The notes under the pieces were generated by a model, which saw only the letters and a list, made by a program, of their open reading frames with translations, had not been told where the DNA came from and did no database searches. The position numbers and the translations under genes were made by a program. Shown one piece after another: positions 48,104 to 60,363 of a stretch of 64,000 bases of DNA. Location: contig JANATG010000015.1 in NCBI GenBank assembly GCA_029449235.1, positions 1,488,001 through 1,552,000 on the forward strand, given 5' to 3'. Each line of letters starts with the position of its first letter. Within the stretch, counting starts at the first letter, position 1. The stretch comes from Linnemannia schmuckeri. Taxonomy: Eukaryota > Mortierellomycota > Mortierellomycetes > Mortierellales > Mortierellaceae.

Positions 48104-49244
48104 TCTACACACTGCTTTCTTCGTCAAATGCCAAAGAATAGTATTAGAGAGGTGTATTTAAGACGATACGATAGATAGCCAAAGACAGATACGTTTAAAT
48201 GTAGGGAGTGGAGGAACAGATGTTTACCTTGTTTATGGACGAGCGGTCAGTGAGATGGGGAAAGGGTTTAGCGATTGTAGTTTGTTGGAAGCGCGAAAAT
48301 GGTACGAACAGAGAAGCTCTTATAACATGAGGAGGTTTGGCTCTAATGGGTGCTAACAGGATAAAGCTGAGAGGTGATTACAGCTGAATAATGGCAACAG
48401 TCTAAATCAGCATTGTAGCCCTCGATTCCGAGTTGTTATGGTAGGCAGCGAAAGGTCATATTCCTGTTCTCGAACAAAAACCAAGGGGCGAGCAAGGGTG
48501 AACAATTACGAAATAATATTTTGAAATAGATCCCATCGACCCCTTTCTCTCAAATGCATCTCCTTTATCCTTTATCTATGCGAGCAATTTCTTCTACTTC
48601 ACTGTCTTCTCTCTGTGAAGTCTCTTACCCCTTGTCTTCGCCTTTGCAGCCCACATTCATCATCCCTCTGCAACCCCCTCTTCCTCTGTCTTGTTCCCGT
48701 CGATTCCACTCTTTAGAACGAGTAAACATGGCTTGCAGCTTGACGGTCTATAAAAAAGATTAAGTGATAAGAAATAGAGGGGAAGGGGTAATGGAGTTTA
48801 ACTCAGTTGGATTATGGCATCCAAGCGTTCATAACGACGTTGCTTCTTAGTTCGTCAATGTCGGCTCTTCTTATCATACTCAGACAGAAAGTAATGATTG
48901 TTTACTTTTTAAGAGTGGAAACAAGGGTGGGAAAGAAGATAGCAGTAAAAAATAAGATGTGATCAAGGAAAGTACAAGGAAAGGATCAAGAGAAGATAAA
49001 ATACAGGAAGGACAGAGAGAAAGCAAAAGAGGGGCCAGGGGTAGAGCGAGAGAAACTGCAAACAAAGTGGTTCAATAGTCCACTGTTATTCTCTAGACAC
49101 GGGGTGTTTATGATACCGATTTACGCGGAGTGTAGTACAACAGATAAACGCGTCAACTATAGTCCAGAGAGGGGAGAAAAATGATAGGGTTTAACCCAAG
49201 TCGCACGGTTTTCGCTCTTAAAACCAGACCTTACATTCCCAAGT
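48104..49244. other. Intergenic, no recognised gene
   Basis: AT-rich, with a short Ser/Pro/Leu-biased frame at 48554-48763 (+) and purine-rich DNA around 48890-49060. No convincing gene. Confidence 0.4.
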
Positions 49245-49786
49245 CTTGAGGTTTTCCAGTCGATGTCCAGCTTGCGCCAACTACCGGTCATCGTTTCACG
49301 TGGCGGACTTACACCTACGAACGCCCTTTTGTCGATTCTGACCCTGCCGAGCTTGTTGTTGAGCCTTCAGATTTTATCTCTAGATCTGGCGGATGTTCCA
49401 GCTGGTTTGAGATCGAGAAGGTTTATCTGGTGTTTTCGAGACTGAAGGAGCTTCACCTTTATGAGAAGTGTGTTGTCGATATCCAGCCTCTTTGGCGCAA
49501 AATGTAGAAGGAGTATGGGTCTTCGTTTTGCAACAGTTCGGTTGGGTTTCTGCTGCAGCAGCCACGGTAGCTTCAGCAGCCGCCACCTCCACCATCCGCC
49601 CTTCAAGAAGCAGCAGTATTTCTGCAGTCCGTTCAAGTTGAACAGCAACAGCAGCCATGGAGGTTCAAGAAGCTGACTGTTTCCAGTCCGAAACTTCACC
49701 TCCTGGAGCATTGCTCAGATCTGGAACAATTGGTGATCAAAAATCCATTTGACCCTTATAGCAGAATCGCACCACCTCCGCAATAA
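49245..49786 (+). pseudogene. LRR part of a broken F-box/LRR gene (copy D)
   Basis: Plus strand. The piece from 49245 reads SLEVFQSMSSLRQLPVIV and continues to LPSLLLSLQILSLDLADVPA. A frameshift near 49390 leads into EIEKVYLVFSRLKELHLYEK. The frame then carries a TAG at about 49505 and another at about 49568, then a Gln-rich insert, then WRFKKLTVSSPKLHLLEHCS and DLEQLVIKNPFDPYSRIAPP, ending at a TAA (49784-49786). Leucine spacing is that of fungal F-box/LRR C-terminal halves. The N-terminal F-box half is missing. It is the only remnant of the cluster on the plus strand. Confidence 0.5.
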
Positions 49787-50389
49787 AAGGTCCTGACGCT
49801 CCTTCTGAGGATGATCCGAATTAAGAGAATGGAGAGGATGAGCATGGAGTCGGAGATCGAGTTTAGGCGTTAAGATGAAGGAGAATTAGCATATAAGAAA
49901 GTTTGACAGAAAGAATGAGTAAAAAGGAAGAAGAGCGTACGACAAGAAGGAAGTTCTTGTATAAAAATGAATGTAAACGTTTGCTGCCACTAGAGCCACA
50001 AGAAAACAGACTATTCTATTAAAAAAGGAGTACAGAAAAAATAACGAACGGCGAAGTCATGTATGCCAAAACAAAAATAGACCTGGGGGAAGGTGGGTCC
50101 ATATATTACAAAAAAAAATGACAAAGCGACGCGTAGAGAGAGATAATGAGAAAGTAAAAAAAAGTGGCTCCAAAGAATTGACGAAGAAAAAAAAGAGTAA
50201 AAAAAGACTATTTTTGTTATCCCAACGGCCTCAGAAAACCTTTAAGAGTGAATATACCACCCACTACTCCTCCTCTTCTTCCACCGAACCGCAGCACTTC
50301 CTCATTCTCCATCATTCTGATTGTTTTCCAAAGAGAACCAGGTCGCATGAATCTCACGCTCGACACGTTGCAAGATCCACTTTCTTGTC

Positions 50390-51290
50390 AATCATGACCA
50401 TCCTCAAGTTCGGCATGGTACCCAATAGCGGATGCAATCATGCAAGAGCTCACCAGCACTACCTAAAATACTCATTGGACCCCTGATCATGAGATCCTCG
50501 AAGAGCAGGCACTTTTGCAGGAGCATATGATGTGCGTCGTCGACTGACAGCCGCTTGAGCCTCTACACAGCCTCATCGCCTCCACTTCTACCTCGTTTAC
50601 AAGGAAGGAGGGAAATGATCACAACGTCATTGTTGGCTTGCTCCTCATAAGGCATTATATACCAATTTCCATAAATCTCGAGGACTTCCTGTCTTTCAGG
50701 GATCGGGCAGAGTTGTTAGAAGTTCCGCGGAGATTTGGATTTCAAAGGCGGGGAGATCCAGGCCAAGGGGTTGGAGAATCGGCAGATCCCATACGGTCAA
50801 AAGAGGAAGGACCATCACTCGAGGAATTCTAGTCTCAGATGTATAATGAGAGTCCAGTCAGAGAGGGCACCATAGGTTGAGATACATAGGCCTGGAAGGG
50901 CTGCAAGTGGAATACGCGTTACCGGCAATGGCAGCGACGAACGCGTGGCAGTCGTCATAGTTCTCGTCTACCCAAAAGGGTTCGCAGGCAAAATAGCTCC
51001 ATCATCGTCGTTTCATTCAAAAGCTCCGACCTTGCATAGACACGCGAGAATGTTTACCTCCTTCGTTTATTCGTCCTCGTTCTTGGCATCGAAGGGTCGA
51101 AAAAGTCTTGTGGACGACTGGATGGGGAAGGAGGGGTGGCACCACTTATATTTGATGATTGAGACCCAGAGAAGGGAATAGAGATTCTAGTTCCACTGGC
51201 GACAGACGCGAAGACAGCTGACGAGTGATTGCTTGTCGAGGAACTCGTCAAGCACAAGAACGATATCTGTCGGTATATGGGAGAGGCATG
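50390..51290 (-). pseudogene. F-box/LRR gene remnant (copy E)
   Basis: The start region (51100-51270) reads DIVLVLDEFLDKQSLVSCLR then VCRQWN, a complete F-box helix pattern, followed by an in-frame TAG and NLYSLLWVSIIKYKWCHPSF. After frame changes, leucine-rich and related pieces follow around 50850-50650 (LPILQPLGLDLPAFEIQISA) and 50690-50400 (QEVLEIYGNWYIMPYEEQ, RLKRLSVDDAHHMLLQKC). Several stops and frameshifts are present. Of the five remnants in this cluster it has the best-preserved F-box motif. Confidence 0.55.
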
Positions 51291-51799
51291 ACAGTGAAGG
51301 GGCTAAGCTTTGGCTCCGTGAGGGGTTGAAAGGTGGACAAAGGATTAACTAAATGAAATACAAACAATAGGGTAGGAGCGAGGAGGATGCTAATGAAGCC
51401 TCAATGCGGTTGCTTGCTCTTGACAAAGACACCATGTACAAATTTCCATATTTTCTCACGAAATGGATACAAACAAACAATGCATAGAGATGCGGATATG
51501 GGTATCGAACCATGTATATATTTTGAAAGAACAAAGAAAAGTGCAAGCTATCATAATGTGGTTTTTGTAAGGTTGGAGGGAGAGAGGGTAAGGGGAAGCA
51601 TTGCCTAAGTGCCGCCGTCCTGACCCCCGCGATGGGTGTCTTCAAGGTATGTTTCGTTCGCCCGTACTCTTTTTTTCATGATGTTTTGGGTCCACGCCAA
51701 CCACCGCAACCCAGCCAGAGTGCGGAAGGGATGCGATGATGGCACAGAGAGGGGGTGTTTTTATCTTCCGGGCAAACAGGCAGAGAGGGCAAGAGCCTC

Positions 51800-54563
51800 T
51801 CAGTCCATGGGTTCTTCCTTGATGTAGACCTCCATGGGCTCCTCCTTGATCGGTGCCAGAGGCATCGATGCGTCAGAGGCAGCGGCGGCGGCTCGGGTGG
51901 CAGCCTGGGCAGCCTTATAGAACTGCTCCCTGCTGTCATAAGTGCGGCGATTCTTGGTGATACCGCCCTGAGCGTTCAAACGGCTGGTCCTGCCCTGACG
52001 AATTCCAGGGGCTTTACCTCCAGTACCAGAACCGACGGCGGGAGTGGCGGTGGGTGGCTGGGCGGGGGCGAGGCTAGTGGTCGTGTTGTCAAAAACACCG
52101 GCGGGCACCAAGGGGAAGCGGATCAATTGCTCATGCTCGTTCAAGCCCTTGCCACTGACAACGCGCGAGGAAGTGATCTCGACATCCAAACGAAGGTAAC
52201 GCTGCTCCGAGGCATTTTCCGAAGGTCCATTGGGGTTGGGCATCCAGGGGGGAAACTCGCTCTTTTCCATGCTGGGGGCTCCAGGGACGCCATCAAGAGG
52301 AGAGAGAAGAGACAAGCGAGGACGACGAATTTCACCATTGGTTGCCTGGGCTGAACCAGCAGCCTTGGTCACGCTCGAGGTACGGAGAGAGTACAACAGG
52401 TTGGTGCAGTAGAGCCAGGCATCGCGATCGGGCTCATCCTGAGGAACCTGGTGGGCCCAGGCAGCCTGAGGGCGAGTCTGAGCCACAAAGCCGACGCTCT
52501 TGGTGTTCTCATCCGAGGCAGACGCGGACGATGAAGCGACGATCTCGGGGAGAGCAGAAGCCTTGTCCATCGAGGCACCGACAACGACGGCAGCGATGGG
52601 CTCGGTTGTGGCAGTGTTGGCTGTGTTGGCCTGCTTGACGGTAACTTGCTGGTGCCCCAACCAGGTCTGGAGGGCGCGGTTGTCGGAGAAGACGACCAGG
52701 TCAGTCATGTTCAAGTCCCGCCTAATTGTCGAGGAGTCGCGCACCTGTCCGGAAATAGTTGGGTTCTTGGCATATGAATCGAGAGCCCTGCCAACAATGC
52801 TATATGAATATGAACGAAGAAAACCATGTGTAAGAAACTTGAAGCCTAAGAGCATGAACACGAAAACGACAACAATGCGACTTGTTCGTTTGTTTCTTCC
52901 TTCAAAGTTATTATTGCTTACTTTGATCCGATGCGGGGACGATCCAATGACCCGCCAACCATAAGCGTCTCAAGCTTTCCACTAGGAAGGTTGAACAATG
53001 CAAAGGAGAAGAGAATGATCTATTGAATCACATATCAGAAATGGGTCCAAACATAAAGTGATTAAGAAAGGGCTCAGTATTAGCATCCCTCCGTATCAAG
53101 ACATCGCATCGATCGATCAATTGCGATTAAGAACAGAGAGTGGGTAAAATAGTTGGTGCCCCAGGACGAAAGCACAGAAAAAGCGATTATTTATAACAAA
53201 CAAAGCCATGCAGGGTCCTTACCATAAAGACAACGCCGGTGGCCTTGGAGTTGAGTCCACGCTCGGCGTCAGTAGTGCGAAGGTTGCGTTCCAGATCCAT
53301 GTCCATGTGGGTCTCGTGAGGACGGTGTGTGAGAACGGTGATCTGGCGGTGCAGGCGCTCGCATTCCTGACGGGCAGCGTCGCGCTCTTCGGTCAAGACC
53401 TTGACGTTTTCCTCCAACTCTGACACGCGCTCCTTGAGATCCTGGTTATCGACCTTGAGCAGATCGGTATGGCTCTCGAGGAGAGAGATATGTTCACGCT
53501 TGCGCTTGCGGGAAAGAAGGGCTGCAGCACGGTTTTTGATCAAACGCTCCTGTCTCTTTGCCTGGGCAGTTAGCACTGCCTCTGACTGGGGCTTTTCGTC
53601 TGGGATCAAAGTCGATTTGACAATGACGGGGTTGGAACGCGCCAGACTGGGTGTCAATGCTGGGATAATTGAGGGACGTCGGAGAAGGGTGGGGCCGCCA
53701 GCTCCTGGTGCTCCTGCTGCGCCTGTTGCGTTGTTGTTGGTCGAGGGTGCGGGAGCGAGGGAGATACAAGGCGAGAGAGGGGGCGACTGTTTGATGAATG
53801 CGTCATGGACTGATACGGGAGGTGAGGGCGGAGTTGGCTGGGGCGCCAGGGACACCAAGGGTTTCAATGGTGCCAAGGGAGCGAGAGTGGGAGGAGCAGG
53901 GGCAAGAGTCTTTTTGGCCCTCTTGACTCTCTTTTCGGGCTTGGAAGGGGAAGAAGCGGAGGAGGGAGGGGTGATAGATGATGGTGCTCCAGTGGCAGGT
54001 TTGATAGGTGTAGTAGAGGTGTTGCTGAGAAGTGGGAGGGGAGCAGCAGTTGAAGAGGGTGAGGCAGGGAAAGGGGGGATCATGGAGGGTTGCAACAGAG
54101 CTGTCGCATCGACAGTGGCAGGGAACAGAGGCCATGCCCCTGGCTGGTGTTGTTGCTGTTGCTGTTGCTGCTGGAGTTGGAGGGCAATCTGTTGCTGTTG
54201 CTGTTGGATGGCGGCCTGGAGAGAGGCAGTCGAGGCGGGTTGGGTGAGGTCAGGGTAGACGTACTGCCAGTATTCAAGGGGGTTTGACTCCATGGGGACG
54301 TCAGATCCTTCGTCGGAGGAGTCAATGTGGCTATTGTGAGGTGAACCAGAGGACTCTGAAAAGGTGCCGACGGAGGTTGGGGGGGAAGGAGGGTGGAGGA
54401 GGAGATCATTGTATTTCTTAGATTCATCAGTGTCGGCGAAGAAGTTTGTTGGGTCGAAGGAGATGTTGTCGACGGCTGTAGTTGCTTGAGATTCGAGAAA
54501 GTCAGAGGTGAGGAAGGAGAGGATCGAGTCCTCCTCGGCCGGGGATCCGATGTGGGAAGCCAT
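51800..54563 (-). CDS. Membrane-tethered bZIP transcription factor (ATF6/CREB3-like layout)
   Basis: Three exons, 53223-54563, 52922-53019 and 51800-52799, GT-AG and in phase, give 812 residues. Residues 1-335 are an acidic, then Gln- and Pro/Ala-rich region suitable for activation. The bZIP spans about 338-411 (basic region IKNRAAALLSRKRKREH, then leucine heptads). About 30 residues later a single hydrophobic segment at about 443-459 (GVVFMIILFSFALFNL) is created across the first splice junction. The remaining roughly 350 residues have no further span and carry NMT, NAS and NTT glycosylation sequons. This order (activation, bZIP, short spacer, one membrane span, C-terminal domain) is that of ATF6 and CREB3 proteins, which are released from the ER by proteolysis. 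An RRDL sequence near 506-509 fits the RxxL pattern of site-1 protease. The start is ATG 54563; the 5' flank is CT/GA-rich. Function as an ER-stress factor is inference. A soluble Hac1-like factor is the alternative if the hydrophobic exon is skipped. Confidence 0.8.
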
Positions 54564-57500
54564 TCGAGTCGAGATCGATAGTTGTTGTAGTTGTTGTTGT
54601 CTATATTGATGAGTGAGTGTAGATCGAGCCGGGTGTGAGTTTGATTGTGAAAAGGTGTAAGTAAGAGTGAGAGGAGGGAGGAAGCGAAGAAGGAAGAGCC
54701 AAGAAAGGATAAAATAAAAAGAGTGAAGGGAAGAGAAAGGGTAAAGGAAACGAAAAGAAAAAGGAAAGGAACAAGAAAAGGGAAAGTATGAAAAGGGAAA
54801 AGAGAGGTGTCCGTGTCCTTTGTCTCTCTTTCTCTCTGGCGTTTCTTGACCTCCAAGCCCTTTGTCTTTTTCTCTCTCTGTCGCTCTTTCTCTCTCCAAA
54901 AAAGGTGCAAGCTGACTTTCATAATCATCATAATCGTCATATCGTATCGATCATATCGTATTCATATGAATTGGATGATATGTGGTTAACAGAGGGAGCT
55001 TGTTTCGCTTTGTTTGGAGGGGCGAGTGCCACTTGGCACAACAAATGGATATTTCTAGACCATTCCTTTTTATAACTATCACTCACACACACACCATACA
55101 CAGATATGGCATATACACACCACTCACTCTCAATTGATAAAAGAATGAACAAAAGGAAAGAAGGCAATCGAAGACAAAAGAGGGGCGTATCTCTTTGTTC
55201 TTTTGGCTTTTTTTTTTTTTTTTTCTTTTTCTCTTTTTCTGTTTTTATCCCTGGCTATGCCATAGTTTGAGTCAAAGGTTGAGTCTAATGGTCGAGTCTT
55301 GAGGTATGGATATGATGATGAGGAGCTCCCAGACTGAATGACAACTGCTTATTGTTGTAATCCTTTTCTCACTTTTTTTGTTCCCGTTTGATATGTATTC
55401 TATTAACCGTACAAAATAAGGGGTTGTTACGCTTCTCTTGTCAAGGAAAAGACGGGGTGAAGAGAAGAGAAGAAGGAAGGGAAGAAAGGGAACGATGACA
55501 ATTGTCGAGGAAGAGGAGGATGATAGACGGGGCATATGCGATGTTATGTGGTTGTTGCTGGCAAATCAAAATAAGGAAAGGAATGGGGGGTCGAATGGAT
55601 AACAAGTCTCCGATGAAGCATAAGGGAAGAAGTAAGAGGGAAAAAGGAGGAAAGAAGAAAGGGGATGGGGTTGTGTTGACGGGAGTATACAAGGGAGAGA
55701 GTGTGGGAACGGACCAGGGGTTAGTTAAGAGAGAAAGGTGGAGGCGAATATGTTCACTCGCACTCGCGTCTTTTTCTCGTTGTCGTTCGTTGTCGATGAT
55801 CGAGGCTGTCGTTGGTGGTGTGATCGGAGTCCTGAAGGGAGAGTAAATGCAAGTGATGGAAGGGAGGGTGGTGAAGGAGGATCAATGAAAAGGGAAGAGG
55901 AAGAAGAAGAGGTGAAGAAGTGATGGTGGCGTAAGGAGGAAGGAGATGAGTACAAAAACAAGGAAAAAGAAAAGAAGGAAGGGTTGGAAGGAAAACGATA
56001 ATGATGGGAAAATACTTTGTCTATGGGACTGAAGTACAGTTAGTTATACATGGACAAGTCGAAGAATGAGGATATGTGGTGTGAGAGCAGGACGATGACT
56101 GGTCAGAACGATAAAAATGAATAGACACGGCGCGCTTGAGAGAAGGGGTCATTCATATGCGCGCAGCCCTCTTCTCTTTCTTTCTGTTCCTTGATGACCT
56201 TTTCATTGGGCGCCGTAATGGAAGCATGACTCGATGTCGACTGACTGTTGTCGGCACTCTTCTTCTTTGACTCGGTACTGTCAATCCCGTTACTATTGTT
56301 GTTCTCGCTGTTAATTTGCACAGACAAAGAGAACCATCATATTTTTTACTTTTTTTTTCATTTTTCTCAAGTGGGCTGTTGTTTCTTCTTTCTTTTCTTT
56401 TTCTGCTCAGTGGGAACATGACCCTGCTGAACATGCACCGCCGACAATTACCATCCGTTTCATTTTCCTCCCTTCCTCCTTCGACTCTCGGGTGTTTACC
56501 TTACTAACTCGCCCACTTATGCCCACATTACTCACGTTATCGTCTCGTCTCTGTTGTTTTTGTTACCAACAAAAAAAAAAAGCACCCACCTTGTTAATTT
56601 ATCCTTTGGGCTGGGCGCTTCCAACTTTTAAAACAGTCGATCATCGTCAGGATTCCGCTCTATCAACTATTCATACTTCGTACAGTACGTGAATTTGGGT
56701 CTTCGCACTAAAAGCAATTAGCTGACATATAGATCATTATCGTTAGTTGCCTCCGTGCACCATTTGCCTACCTGTCTTGTCTGCATGCTGGTGATGCCAC
56801 GTAGACAAAAATTCGCTTGTGAGTAAAATGGACATGGATGCTGACACACTTTTTATTTTCATTTTTGCACTGTTTGTCCGTTTGTTGGATCGCACTTCTA
56901 TCCTCCCCTTCCTCCTTTCCATTCAACATTGGATCCCAGACAGCGCAAGGGAGAAGGGAGAAGACAAAGGGCGTTGTTCTCTCGCTCCTTTCTCTCTCTC
57001 TCCTTGGTTGCTCTCAAAAAAAAAAATGAAAAACTCAAACCATACATGCATACCATACCAGCTTGCATGTCCTTTGTACTTCCATCCCTCTCTCTTTCTC
57101 TTACTGACACTCATGGGCCAATGGTCCCATCCTCTCTGTAGCTCCCGTTTGTTGTCGAAACAGGCAATGAAAAACAAATAAACAAACCAATAACAGCTCT
57201 TGAGAGAGAGTCGTCTCCCTGCAACAGACTCTCTCTCTGCCTTCAGGAAATCAAGCTCAACTACACCAAACAACAAATAAACAAACAGAGAAACTTTTTC
57301 GTTTTGCTCTCTTTGCTCGGTGGTCAGTCAGGGCTCGTTAATTGAAAGTGTGGGGGAGAGAGAAACACAAGGAAAGACAAAAAGTGAGCCGCCGTCAAAC
57401 GATCGATAGATGATGGCTATGAGTAAGCACATCTAAGCGACATTTGTCTTTCTATGTCATACAACAGTGAGGCAGGGACAGAGACAGGAACATGAACATG

Positions 57501-59489
57501 GATACAAACAAACAACACACAAACAAACGCTTCACTGTAAACACCCATATGACTGCGGCCTATCCATGTAAGCAACGGAAAGAAAATTTACGATGCGGGC
57601 AAGGAGGAAAAAAGACGAGGATGAGCTGTTTTGTAATATTTCCTTATAAAAAAAACTTCTTACTTGTGGAGTCAGTCGCGCTCGATCTAGATGTGGTTGA
57701 GCTTTGTTCATTGTGGTCAGTTGTTACCTGAGTCTGACTTTTGTTCGCATGCAGTTCTGACCGCGTTCTCCTCCGAGTAAGTTAACGGAGGAAAGCTATT
57801 GCACGAGTGGTTAATACTGCACCGGGCTGAACAACAAAACATAAAGATCGAGGCCAGACAATTCAAGGTACCAGGGCTTGTTGTTGTCATGATTACGTTT
57901 TCCTATTTCAATGTCTCCGTGTTCTTTGCGCGCAAAAGATTGTTGTTGTTTAGGCATACTGAGATCTGGCCTTTTTCTCGAAGAAAATCGTTTTTTTCTT
58001 GAAGAGGCGTCAGTTCGACAGGGGATGCCTTTGTATGAACAGGATTTCAATAATATCTCTAGCTTGAACACTAGACCTGATTTTTATACGGTTTGGAGAC
58101 TTCGTATTTTTTGTGATCCGATTCTAATTACGAACGAGATTTTTTGGTCCTATGTGCGCCCTGTGCGTCCGTTTCCTTTCTTTTGTTGTGTCCTCCCTTC
58201 ATTCCTATACACCACAATTTTCACACTCCCGCTCTATCTCTCGCTCCCAGTCTCTCTTTTAGGATTTACTTTCAACTTTAATCGCGCGCTCCTCGTTCCT
58301 TTTTTCTTTCTTGTCTCAGTCTTATGCCGACAGCAGGACACAGGAACAAGGAGACAGGACACAGGCGGCTCATTCACAGCATTGTCTCCGCAAGCAACGT
58401 CTGCATTGCTTGGCCAACTCTTTTTGCTTTCGCTCCCTTTGACTTCTATCGCTTGCTACGCTTCATTGTCGTTCTGCCATGAGCCAGAAACACATACTCA
58501 AATATTTTGTACATCCTTACCTTTTAACCCTGTTTCTCTTTCTCCTCACTTTTTGCGGCTAGTCTGGAGCCCAAGTGGCAAGGGCAGAAAACAGAGCAAG
58601 TCAAGACTCGATGAAGCGTCAAGAGGACGCAGCTTGAACATCAATATCACGAACAGCAATCTCATAGGCAGTGCCCACAAAGGAAACAAATAAAATGGAT
58701 ATGGGTGATCAAACAACAAACTATATTCCCAGGGAGGAAAAGGCATGGAACTAAGATGCACGGAGATGCCAGTGGTCAAGCGGCGTGACCAAAGTAACCG
58801 ATCAACGACCTTTTCAGTCAACTTTTCTTTTTCATAGGCAACATTCCCATCGGACACTTTTCGCTCCTTATTTTCACATCGTCTTCTTTCCATTTGGACA
58901 TCACTTGTCGTGTCACCCTCTCTCTGTCCATTTTATGCGGCTTCTTCGGCGTAGCCTTTTTTTTGTCTTGGAGTTTCCAGCGCATATTTCCAAGTCAGGG
59001 CACCCTCTCACCAAACATTGCATTTCGATCCCCCCATTATCGTCTTGTCATAAAACCATCCATATTCAACCTCCAGTCGACAAGCATCCGACGGTTATGA
59101 ATGGCCATGAACTCGGCGTCGACGACACATTCTGGGATCAAGACTAAAAGAACTTGGCATGATCGCTGTTGCTTGAGTGACAGAAGGAAGAGATTAGTTA
59201 CCAACAGATCCAGGATGAATAGGACGAGCTGAAAGGGAGGTGTCGACTCAATACGCATTCGACGTCCCCATGCTGCTGGAAGATCCTAATTTCACGCGAC
59301 CGGTCATCTAAGGATTAGGATACCATCAGTATCAATTCTCATCCCCACCAATGGCCCTTCGTCCGTCTTCTCCGTTTCGCCTATTCTTCGAAAACCGCTC
59401 ATACCGCGTGTCTGTTTTGTCAATCTGGCCTACAAGTTGCTCATGGAGAATGGATAAGAGTATCTGCTCTTGAAATGGTAGACAATTAA
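54564..59489. other. Gene-poor interval upstream of the bZIP gene
   Basis: Mostly strand-skewed low-complexity DNA (TC-rich or GA-rich), including a T16 run near 55210. Frames such as 57911-58693 (+) are Phe/Leu/Ser-biased and unconvincing. The first few hundred bases are the promoter and leader of the bZIP gene. One possible terminal exon is listed separately. Confidence 0.4.
56103..56305 (-). other. Possible terminal exon of an unidentified gene
   Basis: After an acceptor (AATTAACAG) the minus-strand frame reads ENNNSNGIDSTESKKKSADN and continues to KVIKEQKEREEGCAHMNDPF before a stop. The composition is more protein-like than the surroundings, but I cannot find the preceding exons. Confidence 0.2.
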
Positions 59490-59864
59490 TTGGTCCACGT
59501 TTTCCCCCCTTTGTACCGCATCTTCTTGTCACGAAACCGACGCCAATCTTTGGGAGAAATCGAACTTATCTTAAGACTGGCCATTCTTTTTTCATTAGCA
59601 GTACCATTGAAAGCTCAAGAGCTGAAACACAAAATTTATTCGTCATTCCTCGAACCCAGCACACTGAAACTCCTCAAGAAGTTTCAATTACCCCCACAAT
59701 ACGCAAGAAAGACGGCTAAATTGCAGAAAAAACAAGAAAGAACCCGTTGGACGCAGTTCCGTACGTTGCAGAAGGTTCAGGAGACAACTGCCCAGAATCA
59801 AGGGGCTGACCTAGTTTCTACTAAACACGCAAAAGAGCCAGTAACTCATCGACGAGAAGTTTAA
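59490..59864 (+). other. Unidentified open frame
   Basis: A 124-codon frame on the plus strand. The second half is protein-like and basic (EPSTLKLLKKFQLPPQYARK, KLQKKQERTRWTQFRTLQKV). It ends in TAA 85 bp before the next relic. No domain is recognised. It could be the upstream part of the same decayed gene or element. Confidence 0.25.
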
Positions 59865-59948
59865 GATCAGTCTATTGTATTTTTCCTAATCCAAACACGG
59901 AATGAGCAACTTATCTACTATTCATACCGCCCGTTCAGCTCAAGGGAG

Positions 59949-60363
59949 CGCGTCCACCGCCAACAATCACGTCGTTTGACCCAAGGTTCAAGAGACTACA
60001 CTCCAAATTCGACAGCTGGTCCGGCTTTTTCATCCGCAAAGGAATCTGTCGCCCATCTACCACCAGCGACTCAGTCAAATTTCCATCCAGGTTCTCAGCC
60101 TTCCATCCCGACCCTAAAGCCGGCTCCAGTTCGACACCCTGGCATGGTTTGCAAGATATTAGACAGCACACCAGGACTTTCAATTTTAGAGTCTAAGCAG
60201 GTAAAGCACTCGATGGTTTGGGAGGAACACACCCGTTGTGCCATGTCCACAAAATCAACCTGTACGATGCAATCTCTAACATGGCCTCCTTGCTGGAACT
60301 GCAATAGATTCACATCGGCACCAGCAAGAAAGTGTACAAGTTTATTGGGCGGCTGGGCAGAGT
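59949..60363 (+). pseudogene. Relic of an unidentified protein gene, possibly element-derived
   Basis: One plus-strand frame reads sensibly for about 138 codons with two internal TAG stops (near 60194 and 60304). Pieces are PPTITSFDPRFKRLHSKFDS, WSGFFIRKGICRPSTTSDSV, FHPDPKAGSSSTPWHGLQDI, then after the first stop HPLCHVHKINLYDAISNMAS, and after the second IHIGTSKKVYKFIGRLGRV followed by TAA. Aromatic and charged residues are spaced as in a folded protein. I cannot name the family; a tyrosine-recombinase or other transposon protein is a guess. Confidence 0.35.

Noticed and set aside
57911..58693. 260-codon plus-strand frame
   Set aside because: No domain, strong bias from T-rich DNA and no splice or start context; treated as chance.
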